A stretch of 64,000 bases of DNA, from contig NC_068559.1 in assembly GCF_022201045.2 (NCBI RefSeq), forward strand, positions 25,179,501-25,243,500, given 5' to 3'. The stretch comes from Citrus sinensis. Its lineage: Eukaryota > Streptophyta > Magnoliopsida > Sapindales > Rutaceae. The translations under genes and the position numbers were made by a program. The notes under the pieces were generated by a model. The model ran no database searches, was not told the origin of the DNA, and worked only from the letters and a program-made list of their open reading frames with translations. Below are positions 24,926-35,738 of this stretch, piece after piece (the first letter of the stretch is position 1; each line of letters starts with the position of its first letter).

Positions 24926-25165
24926 TGTTGCTATTAATTAAATTGTATATTTTTAATTAATTGATTGTTATAAGCTATTGTGATTAGTTAAATTAGTAGT
25001 TAATTAGCTATAGTTGGTTACAACAATTGATCTGAGCTGCAGCTTTGTATATAAAGGAACCTCTTGTACATATCATTTGGTTGTTGATGAATAAAATGAT
25101 GTTCTAGAGAATTCTCAGATCTAGTTCTTATTTTCCTTCAATTTTCTCACTGCTTTCTTAGCTAC
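24926..25165 (+). repeat. Possible solo LTR (copia-like) with TATA box
   Basis: The segment begins TGTTGCTATTAATTAAATTG. It has TATATAAAGG at about 25048-25057, then leader-like sequence with AATAAAATG. This layout is seen in short Ty1/copia LTRs. The right boundary and target duplication could not be fixed, so this is tentative. It could equally be the promoter of the surrounding element. Confidence 0.3.
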
Positions 25166-25438
25166 GAAACAACCCAAATTTAAAATCATTTAAATTGTTC
25201 CAACCTATTCTAACCCGAACTAACCCGAATTAACCCGAACCGAAATTTTAACCCGAATTATCAACCAAATCCGATCCGAATTGCCAACCCAAACTGAACC
25301 GAACCGAATTAAATTCAGTTCGGTTTGGTTCGGGATGGCGTTTTCAACCCGATTGGGTTCAATTCTCCAACCCGAACGGGTTGAAACCCAAACCGAAACT
25401 CGAACAACCCGAACCGAAACCCGAGTTGCCCACCCCTA

Positions 25439-25724
25439 GTCAGGACTGCTGCCTTCCAACTTGGAGGGCAGCAGTTCAAACCCCCACAATGCATTGTGGG
25501 GGTATTTTCTTCCTCAATTAAATTTGAGTGAAGACAATTTGCTCTCTTACCCAAGAATGAGGAGTAGACATCCCTCGAATATTTGAGAGAGTTCAAATCT
25601 GGGCAGCGCTCCATTAGCATTGATGTAAGTTGGTCTCAGTCATAGTCTGATTTGTAAATATCAGTTATATTCTCATGTAATATGAGTTGTAGTCTGAGCA
25701 ATAGTCTCATGTAATAAAAAAAAC
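25439..25724 (+). repeat. SINE with tRNA-like head and A-tail
   Basis: The B-box-like CAGTTCAAACCCC (about 25471-25483) sits in a tRNA-like head (GGACTGCTGCCTTCCAACTTGG). The body is shared with the copies at 841, 3286 and 34776, and the end is GTCTCATGTAAT plus an A-rich tail. Its 5' end abuts the terminal repeat of the hAT-like element. That element's left flank (GCCACTCAAGG, 22761-22771) looks like the missing A-box part, so the hAT may have landed inside this SINE's head. Confidence 0.75.
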
Positions 25725-25899
25725 AAAGCAATACTCATTTATTTATTGTGTTAAATTCAAGTACAATTTTTATTTTTTATTTTATGTAATCTGCCCAACC
25801 TCTGCTGTTGTACATATAAATCTCTTTCATCCATAAAACCCCTATTATATGGTCCCTTTGATTACAACCCCTATTATATGGTCCCTCTTTAATCTTTCA

Positions 25900-26100
25900 T
25901 GTTAAATGTTCTTGTTGCTACCAAATTGAGTAGTAATTTTGCGGGATTGGGAGCTTTAGTCCAAAATTCAAATGGTAAGATTTTGGCCACTGTAGTTAAT
26001 AGTAGGGCTTTTGATGAAGATTTGAAATAAGTTGACGCTGAAGTAACTATTTTTGGGCAGATGGCTTTATATTATAACCTAACATATCATTGAAAATAAT
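25900..26100 (+). pseudogene. Fragment of a LINE-type RNase H domain
   Basis: The plus-strand translation reads NFAGLGALVQNSNGKILATVVN followed by a stop and VDAEV. This is the start of the RVT_3-type RNase H found at the C-terminus of plant LINEs. It is broken by a stop codon and lacks the rest of the element. From about 26280 to 26570 there are further degenerate coding-like segments in changing frames that I do not recognise. Confidence 0.5.
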
Positions 26101-27107
26101 TATGATGGACGTTAATTGTATCAAAAGGGAAAGCCTTTCTGTCATGACCTAACTTAGACTTGTCAAAATATTGTTCGCTTTGAAAATTCACAAGCCTTGC
26201 ACTGTTTTATTTTTAGGGTGTAACACTTTCTTTGGCGGGAACCAAGTTGATTTCGTTCACATTGCATTTGGTTGCCATTTGGGACGCTGACAGAGAAAAT
26301 GAATAAGGGGACGAAGCTGCTTGATGGAATCAAAATTGCTGAACTGTTCAAATAGGTTGAGAGGTTTTGTGCTAATGCTGTTGTCAAAGTGGTATACCTA
26401 AGTTTGCAAAAGGTTCTTGTCGAATTAAGACTTTTGCTCACCCTATGTCCTGCCAAATTTTGAAGCATAAGAATGGACATTCATCTAGTAATGGAATTGA
26501 CCTGCTTACTTCTGTGCTTCAAGAAAAATGTTGTATTTGCAATATAAATTTGAACAAAAATGAGTGCTGGATTATAAAACTATAGTATGTGTGTATTTAT
26601 TTAAAAAATAATAATATATAATCGATGGTTATATAAATTTAACTACATTATACTATATATACATTAATTAGTTATATTATTTCTTATGTATTTTAAAATT
26701 TATTGATTATTAGATAAATTAGTCCTCTCAAAAGTAAACACGTCTTAATTGCATTCTTTAAAATTTTATCTACTATAAATTATATATCAAATAAAATTGG
26801 AGGTACATTATTCCCAAGTAAAATAGCTTTGTACTTCTTTATAGTATGTAAATGAATGCAAACAAATTTATTTTTTTTAAATCTAGAGGTTTGTCATTAC
26901 TTATTAAGATCCTTTTTCTTTTCTTTTCTTTTTTTAAGTATTGCTTTGGTAAATAACTAAATATTATGAGGATTGGTTCTCGTTAGCGTGGGACATTTTC
27001 TTGCGAGCACGGAACACTTTGGTGCCTTTTGGACATCTGGGCCGATATTACAACAGATGCCGAACATCGAGGATTATATGTAACGGATTCCACTGGCATA
27101 GGATCCA
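26101..27107. other. Intergenic, possible unrecognised degenerate coding sequence
   Basis: On the plus strand, 26310-26580 alternates between frames (KLLDGIKIAELFK, then KFAKGSCRIKTFAHPMSC). This suggests an old pseudogene, but no family is evident. The remainder is AT-rich. Confidence 0.3.
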
Positions 27108-27122
27108 ATAAAAATAACATTG

Positions 27123-28720
27123 TTTTTTTTTTTTGAGAGAAAGTATAACTTTCATTCATCCAATTGAGTGAATAAGTACAAAAAGTTTGTTGGTATATTA
27201 TCTACCCAAAAGACAAAATCATTTAGCTCTAAAGCCAAATTTGCCAGTGAGTAAGCTAAAGAATTACACCCTCGTGGAGTGTGCTGTATCTTTACTTTCT
27301 TCAGCCTCTTCATCCGATCTTGGATTTCAGAGATAACCCAAAAGATTTCGGTTCTTGTGCTCTTCTTGAGAGTGATTAATTCCACTACTTCCTTAGAATT
27401 AGATTCTTTTGAGGCACTGTACCAATATCAGTTGGTTGCATTGACTTTGTGAGACTTTTTTCTGACAACCTTGAAACACCCGCCCCTTCCATCTGCGGAC
27501 TATCCAATATTGGATCCATTTGCAATCGGGTCAACCCATGTTCATTCTCAGCTCCATTGATGTTGCTTCTGTGTTGATCCTTCATCATCTTTGAGGCCAC
27601 CTTTGGTTTGGACCTTGTGGATATTTCGCTATCATTTTTCTCTTCTTTTGCTTTCCATCGCTTCTTTCCTCTGTTTAGCTTGATTTTTTCTGCCATTGTG
27701 AGGGCTCTCAGCCATGGCCCATAAGCCATTTCCTTTCTTGTTTGGTTTTTGTATTGCTTGCATTCCTTGTATTAATGTCCTATACAACCACAAACAAAAC
27801 AAAAATCTGGCATCCTTTCATATAGTACCGGCATTGGGATGATCTTTCTTATGGTAGTTCTTTTTTCTTCTTATCAGCTTCTGTATCTACCATTTCTGCA
27901 GTCTCCATTCCTGGTCTTTTTCTACTGCACACTCCCCTTCTATAGCTTCCTCATCATTTAGCTCCAGTATTTTAATCAGTGGTTTAGTAATATCAATTGA
28001 AATTCTCAACCTAGCGTATTTGCTAAAACATTCTCCTGAGGCATTTGTCCCCACTTCCTCCATTGTTCCAATTTCTCCCCCGATTTCTTTGATGGTCTCT
28101 TCATTCATGCACAAGATGAGGACATTATGTATTTGGACCCAGAAGGATGCATGAGTGAAAACTTATTTATTTATGTCCTCGATGCCTCTTGGTTCAACTA
28201 ACACTATCAAAGTGCCATGGCCCCCCTGCTAGAATGTTCCTCTTATTTATTTCTGTTCTGAACTTGAACAAAAAAATATTGTCCCCCATTTCTTCAATCT
28301 GCACTTCTCTTAGAGTTCTCCACACCTGTTGCAGGGTTGCTTTGAGACCCACGATGTTGATTTCTCTAGCCAACATCACCTTTCCCAGGAGACAATTGTC
28401 CACCATCTTTTGGCCTGTCATCTTCATTTTGCTTTTAAGTGACACTCTACCTCTCTTTTCTCCGTCCAAGGATATTTCTTGGCACCTCCGAATCAGCTCA
28501 TCAGTGTCCATTACGAGTGCTTAACTATTTTGCTTCCGAAAACTGAGATATCGTTGTTTACTTTCACGATCAGCTAAAAGCGGAAAAAGAAAGAAAGAAA
28601 AAAGAGATAAAACCACGAACCAAAACACTCAACTTATATGAGTGACCACAATAGTCCTATAGACTCACTCTCCACTCTCATTCCGTTTCTCTAAGAGAGA
28701 GAGCCGGAAGAGAGACTTCT
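27123..28720 (-). mobile_element. Internally deleted LINE with 15-bp target duplication
   Basis: A perfect 15-bp target duplication ATAAAAATAACATTG lies at 27108-27122 and 28721-28735. The minus-strand 3' end is an A tract (T run at 27123-27134 on the plus strand). Both features fit target-primed LINE insertion. From the 5' side (28720 downwards) it encodes a DUF4283 ORF1-type domain (start 28511; GGPWHFD near 28200; FWVQIHNVLILCMNEE near 28110) and a CCHC knuckle (CFVCGCIGHQYKEC, near 27800). The last part is an RNase H end (ESNSKEVVELITLKKS ... HTPRGCNSLAYSLANLAL, near 27400-27230). Endonuclease and reverse transcriptase are missing entirely, and the DUF4283 part has a frameshift and stop. 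It is about 1.6 kb where intact elements are typically several kb, and it is non-autonomous. Confidence 0.88.
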
Positions 28721-28735
28721 ATAAAAATAACATTG

Positions 28736-29076
28736 CTAAAAGAGTCGAGCAATTCTCCGAAAAGCTATAGGCCCTGTTACTGCCACATGTCATGAGCTCT
28801 GAAACCACAATGCCTTTGAGCAATTTATGTTCTTGTGTCTTGTCGGATGCCCTGCACCAGCAGCATCGTCCCAACTTCAAATTAATTATTTAACAAATTT
28901 GATAAAAAAAATTTTGATGCCCCAACGGGACCATCTAAGAACATTAATTATTTTAAAGGGCAAATTGTACGTTTTTCGTTTAAACATAAATTAAGAATAT
29001 TTACAACCAAATTTAAATGTAACACTATTTTTTTAAATTTAAAAATGCTACACTTAATTTTTTTTACAATAATAAT
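28736..29076. other. Intergenic, no feature seen
   Basis: AT-rich sequence between the LINE and the probable Helitron. Confidence 0.5.
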
Positions 29077-29732
29077 TTATATATATATATATATATAAAG
29101 TTGGGACTTGAGGAGTTAACGTGGCATCACCATTTCTCATCTTTGTATATTCTCTATTATCTAATAAATAGAGAAATTTTCTTTTAAATTTGATTTTTCA
29201 TCTTCTCATAATTAATTTAATTGTTATTACACAATAACAATTATGTAAAGGTTTTAATGAGGCACATTCTTTGTAATGAACATCTAAAGCGGAGTGTTAT
29301 GAATTTATTAAAATAAATATGGATGGTCATAACATATATCTCTTAGTCTCTCCACTATCTCCCATTAGCAACATTTAGCTTCCCTATAACTCCCACTATC
29401 TCACAAGGAATTATGATCCATAATTTTTTATTAATTTCATGGAGTGATTATGTAACTATAAAATGAGAGCTCATCTTTTTGTTTTGTACACACACAATTG
29501 GAATAAATAAAATCACTCTAATAATATATTCTCTCATTTTATTCTTTATCTTGCGTTGCTTCTTTATTTGTATTTCTGGCTAATAGCTTTTTTTTGTTTT
29601 TTTATAAGGCTACCTCATCTTAAAAAAAAATCAATTCATATTTTTTATCAGTTTCATCAAGTGTAAAATAAGAAAAAAAGATAATATTAAATTTTTTTTT
29701 AAAGTCGCGTGAAACGCGGTTCTATTTTCTAC
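29077..29732 (+). mobile_element. Probable non-autonomous Helitron
   Basis: The left end is a TA run leading into AAAGTTGGGACTTGAGGAGTTAACGTGGC, split here for clarity as TATATATAAAG then TTGGGACTTGAGG then GTTAACGTGGC. This is typical of many plant Helitron 5' ends. The right end has the short hairpin CGCGT-GAA-ACGCG (29705-29718) followed 10 bases later by CTAC before T. Helitrons normally end CTRR before T, so the last base differs from consensus. There is no target duplication, as expected. No Rep/helicase coding is present. Confidence 0.42.
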
Positions 29733-32042
29733 TTATTTTATAATAAAGAATCCATATGGTCCTTAATCATTTTGATGAATGTTCATTATATTTTTTCGTT
29801 TAAAACATTGCTTACGAGATTTAAGAGAATGAGCGTGTTTATGATTTAGTAGGAAATTAATAATGAACCGAAGCAATTTGACGTGAAATTACTACAAATT
29901 TCGAAGAAGTGCTTATTTCTATAGAATGCAAATTTCTGCGCAATAGACGGACTGATTAAAAAGATTGTGCGACTTTCCTCTTTTTAACTGAACGGTGGGT
30001 CCTTTTTACTCGTCGTATTCTTTTTTTTCGTTGAAAATCATAACAAAAACAATCGAATGTGATTGGAAAATGGAAATGGAAAAGTTAAGATGCTAAATTA
30101 GGCTTTTCCCACTGCCTCATTTTCTCCGGTTTCCCCATTTTTTCACCATTCGTTTCATTATCATTTTTTTCTTTTTAATGACTCTCGAGCTTTGCTACTC
30201 GAACACGTATTGACTTTTTGATTGAAGGTCAAGCCAACTAGTTATGCTTATTAAAATTAATTGACCAAAAACTTCTTAGGAATCATTTTTCATAAACCGG
30301 TGGGCAAAATTGTTTTTAGATGGTGCGAATTTTCGCTCCAAAAAAAAAAAAAAATTTACAAGCTTCGGTTTGTTATAAATGTATAACATTTTGGTAGACA
30401 TATATATTTTATATATCAATACATAATATTTTTTAGATATATGAATGTGTGTAGTCAATTGAGTTGTAATGCTTAATGTAAATCAGATATGTATTAAGTA
30501 GATCACCTATATATTAAGTGACACAATAATTTGATTATTTCATGAACTGTGATAGGTCACTTGTATATTTTCTCTGTCAAGTTTAAATTTTAATATTTAA
30601 ACACGGTTATTAAATGCGCTATATTTATATTGGCCTAAATTTAACATAACAGATACACAACTCAATAATGATAGGATGTATTAAAATTATAAAATAAAAA
30701 TTCAAATACGCTATTTGATGCACTGAATATGGACACATGAATGCTATGATATTATTATTAAGGCGACCAAAAGTTTATAGAACACGGACCATGAGCCTTG
30801 AAGCAGTTCGAAAATTTCAATCTTAAGATGGGCAATGATTCGATTGACCAATTTCAAATGGTAACAGGTAGAATTTAATGCATTTGGAAATGACAATCTA
30901 GTCAACATGGAATTTTAATACCAGTCATAAAAGTTAGGTTATAGACATTTAATGGGTTATTCTCCTTAATTCCTAATTGTTCATTTGAAATAATTAATTT
31001 GTTAGCCAAATGAATCTATTGGCCTCACACAATAAGGACAATATTATGATAATTCGTATCAAACACCCTCAAGATTCCTTATGTTCCCACCAACCCAAAA
31101 ATCCCGAATCATTTTTAACTTTTTTATACAAGTTTTTAGAAACATATGCAGATATTAAAAAAAATATATATATGGAAAAACGGTGCAACATCTTCGTCAA
31201 TGTTCCATATATTTTAAAATTTTGCGCAGTCGCTTACGTTCATTCTTTATTTCTTTTAGTCTTTTATTTGTTTAATTTTATACTTTAATTAAAAAAATAC
31301 AATTTTCTTTTTCTTTTTCTTTTTTTAATTAATGTTAATTAAACTGATATGCTAAACACATTTATTTTGTTATAAATTGTTACAAAGTCACGTCACGTAC
31401 TACTTAAATACAAATTTTATATTTCATATATATATATATATATAATGTTATCAATATATTCAATTATTCATAATCGATTGCAATAATTTTTTTAAAATTC
31501 CTGTCAATGGCGTTAAAATGTGAGATGTTGCATTAGAAAATGACTAAAGCATTTTTTTTTAAATTACATTATAAAAAATTACTATTACTTTGTTCTAAAG
31601 AATATATTAGCGTTCAAAAAAATAAAGCACTAAACAAGATTCAAATGGATTTATGGCGTATTTACTGATTCAAATGGATTTATGGCGTATTTACTAACTG
31701 GCAATCTAAATAAGAATAAGAGAATGAGAATAGATGGTGTGTTCAATTACTTATATGAGAAAGAAAACTGAAAATAGATTAGCGAATCTCACCAAAAATT
31801 GGGAATGATCACAGGAGTTTCCATTCTCATAGAAGAGGTCGGGATAAAAATCTCATTTCTTTGATTAGTTATATTACCCCCATTAAATTTATAAAATTTC
31901 CATTTGATTCTTTTTTATATATTTAAAAAAAATATCATTTTGTTGCCGTCGTTGCCACAACTGCTTGCTACCATTGTTGTCGATGCTACTTGGTGATATT
32001 GTTGTCTTTGTTGCTGCCATTCACTGTTGGCCTGCGGTTTGC
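29733..32042. other. Intergenic, AT-rich; short tandem repeat at 31.64 kb
   Basis: No gene is recognised. About 31640-31697 is a two-unit tandem repeat of GATTCAAATGGATTTATGG plus CGTATTTACT. The rest is low-complexity A/T-rich sequence. Confidence 0.5.
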
Positions 32043-33113
32043 TAGGGTGGGTAAACGGTTCTATGAGCAAAAACCGAATGGTTTAAAAAGTACTGAACCG
32101 ATTGGTTTTTGTTTGGTTTGGTTTAAAACCGAACTGAACTGAAAAATCGATCGGTTCGGTTCAATTTAATTACAAAATATTTAAAGTGAAATATATAAAT
32201 TTAAAATCAAATTTCAATCACAAAAAATCAAAACCCTAAATTGGAATTCACAAATTCACGATTGCATCTATACTGTTGCCCTTGCCTCTCTCCCTCGCGC
32301 CTCTCTCTCTCCTCATGGCTCCCTTGCCTCACACCACGGTCAGCGCCTAGCACAGCCCCTCAGTAGCAGCACAACCCCTCCCCTCAAGCACAGTGACGCC
32401 GTCGTTAACCCTTGCACATGGTCATCTTGGTTGCTGCAGCTGCAGCCTGTGGGTGTCTTTTTTTCTTTTAAATTTATACCATGGCCCGTCTGTTTTTTTT
32501 TTTTTTAATTTTACTTAATAACTTGAGTTTTTGGGTCAATGGTAATGGTGTTGGATCAATACCCAACATCTCATTCTGCCTCAAATCTCAATCAATTTCA
32601 AATCATTTTCATTTTATTTTATTCGGTTTGGGTCTCATAACATCGGAGTACTTGTTGCAAGTTAGGAGCTGGCTAAGTTAAAGCATCTGTAAGGTACATA
32701 TGCTGCTTCAGCTAACCCCCAACCTTGCATTTGCATTGCTTTTTCTCTGTAAGTCAGGACACGTGTGCTATTAGCTTTGGGTGTGTATGTTACAGATGTT
32801 GTAACATAGCAACATCCTGCAAGTTAATATTATATGCATGCTCTTAACTAATTTTAGTTTCTTGTTATTTTAAAATCATCAAAACGGAAATGTTGTTACT
32901 GTAGTTATACAAGTTAAAATAAACTTATAATTAAACAGAAATGTTGAATATTTGCTAAGCTGAATATTGTGATTAAACAAAAATGTTAAGAACCGAACCG
33001 AAATATTTCGGTTCGGTTCCTAAATTCGGTTCGAATTTGGTTCATCTTCTAAAGAACCGATTGGTTTTGGTTCAGTTCGGTTTAGGTCCCGAACCGACTA
33101 TTGCCCACCCCTA
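32043..33113. mobile_element. hAT-like element with CGGTTCGGTT subterminal repeats
   Basis: The ends TAGGGTGGG (32043) and CCCACCCCTA (ending 33113) are near-perfect inverted repeats with one base missing on the left. Subterminal regions are runs of GGTTCGGTT/AACCGAACC units on both sides. The interior contains a CT-rich leader-like stretch (about 32280-32460). The flanking 8-mers (CGGTTTGC, GTGATGAT) do not match, so the target duplication has decayed. No transposase frame is present. Length 1071 bp. Confidence 0.65.
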
Positions 33114-33776
33114 GTGATGATGATGATGATTGTTATTATTATTTGTTGTCGTTGATGATGGATAATAGTAGTACTTATTGTTATTCTTACTATTGTTTGA
33201 TGTTGTTGTTGTTTTATTCTTATTATTAACAATTAGTTTTTTTTAATAATAATAATCATAATTATTATAACAAATAATAATAAATTAAAGACATTTTAAT
33301 ATCTTATAATAATTCATTATGTGATTCCAATTATAAAATAAAGTTAATGAATTAATGATAATATAACTTATTTTGATTTTGATTTGAACCAAAATTGTAA
33401 CTAGTGACTGATAAATGGACTATCATATTAGAAAACACTTTGAAATTCAAACCATTCACAATATTCATTTTAATTTGGAATAAAATATTACAAACCAAGC
33501 AATCAAGAGAGTGAGAAGATTTATTCCGACATTAGGTCTATCGTGAGGTACAAATGAGGATAAGGAACGTGAGTACCACTCTTGAAAATTTCCTTATTTA
33601 TTTGAAGTTTTACATGCCCACTTTCTTTCCATTCACATATATCTTAATCTCACAAGCACGTCTTGATTTCATCTCTACAGCCTTATATTTTACTTACTGG
33701 TAAACACCCACCGATTCTTTTAATTAATCTCGATTATTATTTTCTTTCCAAAAAAAAAAAAAGGACACAAATTGAA
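33114..33776. promoter_or_regulatory. Upstream region of the DUF579 gene
   Basis: Contains a GATGAT/GTTGTT simple-repeat tract (33114-33240), AT-rich DNA and the presumed 5' leader up to the ATG at 33777. No specific promoter element can be assigned with confidence. Confidence 0.4.
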
Positions 33777-34628
33777 ATGACGAAGAGCCCTCAGTTTCAA
33801 CCGGAGAAAAAGAAACTCCTGGTGGTCGCAATCGCCGGACTAATCGCCGCAGCGCTAGTGATTTCGACGTTAATCCGGTCAGCCGAGAACTCGTTCTTCT
33901 GTTCGCTGGCCAGCTCCAAAGCCCGAGACGTAGCCGAGTACACCACCACGCCGATCCAACTCCGCGCCATTCTACACTATGCCACCTCAAAAATCGTCCC
34001 CCAGCAATCGCTTGCCGAAATAACCGTGTCCTTCAACGTCCTCAAAGAAATATCCCCTTGCAACTTCCTCGTCTTCGGCCTCGGATACGACTCCCTCATG
34101 TGGAACTCCTTCAATCCACGTGGCACCACGCTATTCCTCGAGGAGGATCCCAAGTGGGTCCAGTCCGTCCTCAAGGACGCCCCTACACTCAATGCCCACG
34201 CCGTCCAGTACCGCACTCAGCTCTCGGAAGCCGACGCCCTCCTCTCCTCCTACAAAAAAGAACCCCTTTGCTCCCCCTCCAAAGCCTTCCTACGTGGCAA
34301 TGTTGGCTGCAAGCTCGCCTTGACCGGCCTCCCCGACGAGGTCTACGACCAGCAGTGGGACATCATCATGATCGACGCTCCGCGCGGGTACTTCCCGCGG
34401 GCGCCGGGGCGGATGGCAGCAATATTCTCGGCGGCGGTTATGGCCAGGCGGAGGAGAGGATCCGGTGTGACGCACGTGTACCTGCACGATGTTGATCGGA
34501 GAGTGGAGAAGGCCTTCGCCGAGGAGTTCTTGTGTAGAAAGTACTTGAAGGACGCCGTGGGGAGGATCTGGCACTTTGAAATCCCACCGGCGGCTAACTC
34601 GACCAATGCCGATGATAGGTTTTGCTGA
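33777..34628 (+). CDS. DUF579-family polysaccharide O-methyltransferase (AGM/GXM-like)
   Basis: Intronless, 283 residues. A type II Golgi signal-anchor spans about residues 13-33 (LLVVAIAGLIAAALVISTLI) after a short basic N-terminus. The DUF579 domain covers about 60-272. The S-adenosylmethionine-binding Rossmann motif is NFLVFGLGYDSLMW (96-109) with the acidic strand LFLEEDP (119-125), then DIIMIDAPRGY (195-205). Other conserved blocks are PGRMAAIFSAAVMAR and LHDVDRRVEK. The family methylates glucuronic acid side chains of xylan or arabinogalactan in the Golgi. The wording here is nearer to the arabinogalactan (AGM) group than to IRX15 or the classic xylan GXM enzymes, as recalled. The ATG at 33777 is preferred over an upstream in-frame one at 33663, because the intervening residues are leader-like. 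GC-rich codon use contrasts with the AT-rich surroundings, which is normal for this family. Confidence 0.88.
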   Translation: MTKSPQFQPEKKKLLVVAIAGLIAAALVISTLIRSAENSFFCSLASSKARDVAEYTTTPIQLRAILHYATSKIVPQQSLAEITVSFNVLKEISPCNFLVFGLGYDSLMWNSFNPRGTTLFLEEDPKWVQSVLKDAPTLNAHAVQYRTQLSEADALLSSYKKEPLCSPSKAFLRGNVGCKLALTGLPDEVYDQQWDIIMIDAPRGYFPRAPGRMAAIFSAAVMARRRRGSGVTHVYLHDVDRRVEKAFAEEFLCRKYLKDAVGRIWHFEIPPAANSTNADDRFC

Positions 34629-34775
34629 AACGCTGCGTTGCGTTTCATCACCCCCTGATTGTTGTTTGTTTATTGTTATGTTTTATTTATTATTATTATT
34701 ATTTGAACTTTTACTTTTACTACGGAATCTTGGGTGAGATATGCAGGTTATAATATCAATAATTAATTAATAAGG

Positions 34776-35092
34776 TTTTTTTTAATGCATGAGACTATTG
34801 CTTAAATTACAACTCATATTACATGAGAGTATAACTGATATATATAATCATATATATATATATTGAGACTTGTTGATATTAATATTGAGCTTAGATTTTT
34901 AACCTTCTCAAATATTCGAGGGAGAAAAACTGTCTTCATTCAAGCTCTGAAAATATTTGAGGGACGTCAAACTCCTAATTTAAAAAAAGAAATATTTAAA
35001 TTAAACTCTTACAATACGTACGTGGAGATTCGAATCTCTTTCCTCATATTTGTGAGAGAGAGATTTTAGCCACTTGGGCTATGCCCAAGTGA
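34776..35092 (-). repeat. SINE, minus strand, with its target duplication split by a MITE
   Basis: On the minus strand the tRNA-like head has a B-box AGATTCGAATCTCC (near 35035). The body has CTCGAATATTTGAGA and the tail is AGCAATAGTCTCATG followed by an A tract (T run 34776-34783 on the plus strand). Left flank TTAATTAATAAGG (34763-34775) recurs at 35740-35752, beyond the MITE at 35102-35738. Removing the MITE and one copy of its own duplication restores this 13-bp pair directly around the SINE. Confidence 0.82.
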
Positions 35093-35101
35093 TTTAATTA
35101 A

Positions 35102-35738
35102 GGGAAAAGGACATTCAACCCCCCAACGTTTAGGAAAATGGACAAAAAACTCCTGAACGTTTTAAAAAGGACTTATAACTCCCTTTCTGTTAACAAACAC
35201 CGTTTGTTTTAACAGTAAATTTATTTTTAATTTTTAATTAGTATTATACCCTTATAATAAAAAAATTAATATATTATTTTGAGATATATCATAATTAATA
35301 ATTTTTTAAAAGCTTAAAATTGAGATACAATTATTTTTTTGCCAAAATTATTTACTATAAATTATACATTTCTAACAATAATAATATGGTTTTGATTCCT
35401 CAAAGAAAAAAGGTTTAATCAAATTTTGTTTTATTAGTAATAATCACATATGAAAGGTTTGATCATTAGAAAGGTATACTTTATAGCAAATAATTTGGAC
35501 AAAAATGTAATTGTATCTCAATTTTTAGTTTTAAAAAATATTAATTGTGACATGTCTCAAATCAATATATTAATTTATATTTATTATAAGGGTATAAAGT
35601 AATTAAAAATAAAAAATAAATTTACTGTTAAAACAAACGGTGTTTATTAACGGAAAGGGGATTATAAGTCCTTTTTAAAACGTTGAGGAATTTTTTATCC
35701 CTTTTCCTAAACATTGGGGGGTTGAATGTCCTTTTCCC
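35102..35738. mobile_element. Mutator-like MITE with long inverted repeats and 9-bp target duplication
   Basis: The ends are GGGAAAAGGACATTCAAC and GTTGAATGTCCTTTTCCC. Inverted similarity extends about 120-150 bp inwards (ACTTATAA.., AACGGTGTTTG / CAAACACCGTT, TTTACTGTTAAAACAAACGG). The target duplication TTTAATTAA lies at 35093-35101 and 35739-35747. Long terminal repeats with a 9-bp duplication indicate the Mutator superfamily. The interior is AT-rich and non-coding. It inserted into the target duplication of the adjacent SINE. Confidence 0.85.

Larger units (their letters stand above)
22773..25438. mobile_element. hAT-like element with TAGGGGTGGGC ends, carrying a caulimovirid fragment
   Basis: The left end TAGGGGTGGGC (22773) is matched inverted by GCCCACCCCTA (ending 25438). 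Subterminal regions are runs of GGTTCGGGTTAACCC-type units on the left (about 22790-22950) and their complement on the right (about 25200-25430). The design matches the 17.5-kb element, but the flanking 8-mers (CTCAAGGT and GTCAGGAC) do not agree. The target duplication is therefore lost or the boundaries are imprecise. The interior holds an endogenous pararetrovirus fragment (23.2-24.4 kb), a tandem repeat (24.44-24.69 kb) and a TATA-containing LTR-like stretch (24.9-25.15 kb). No transposase is seen. Confidence 0.65.
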
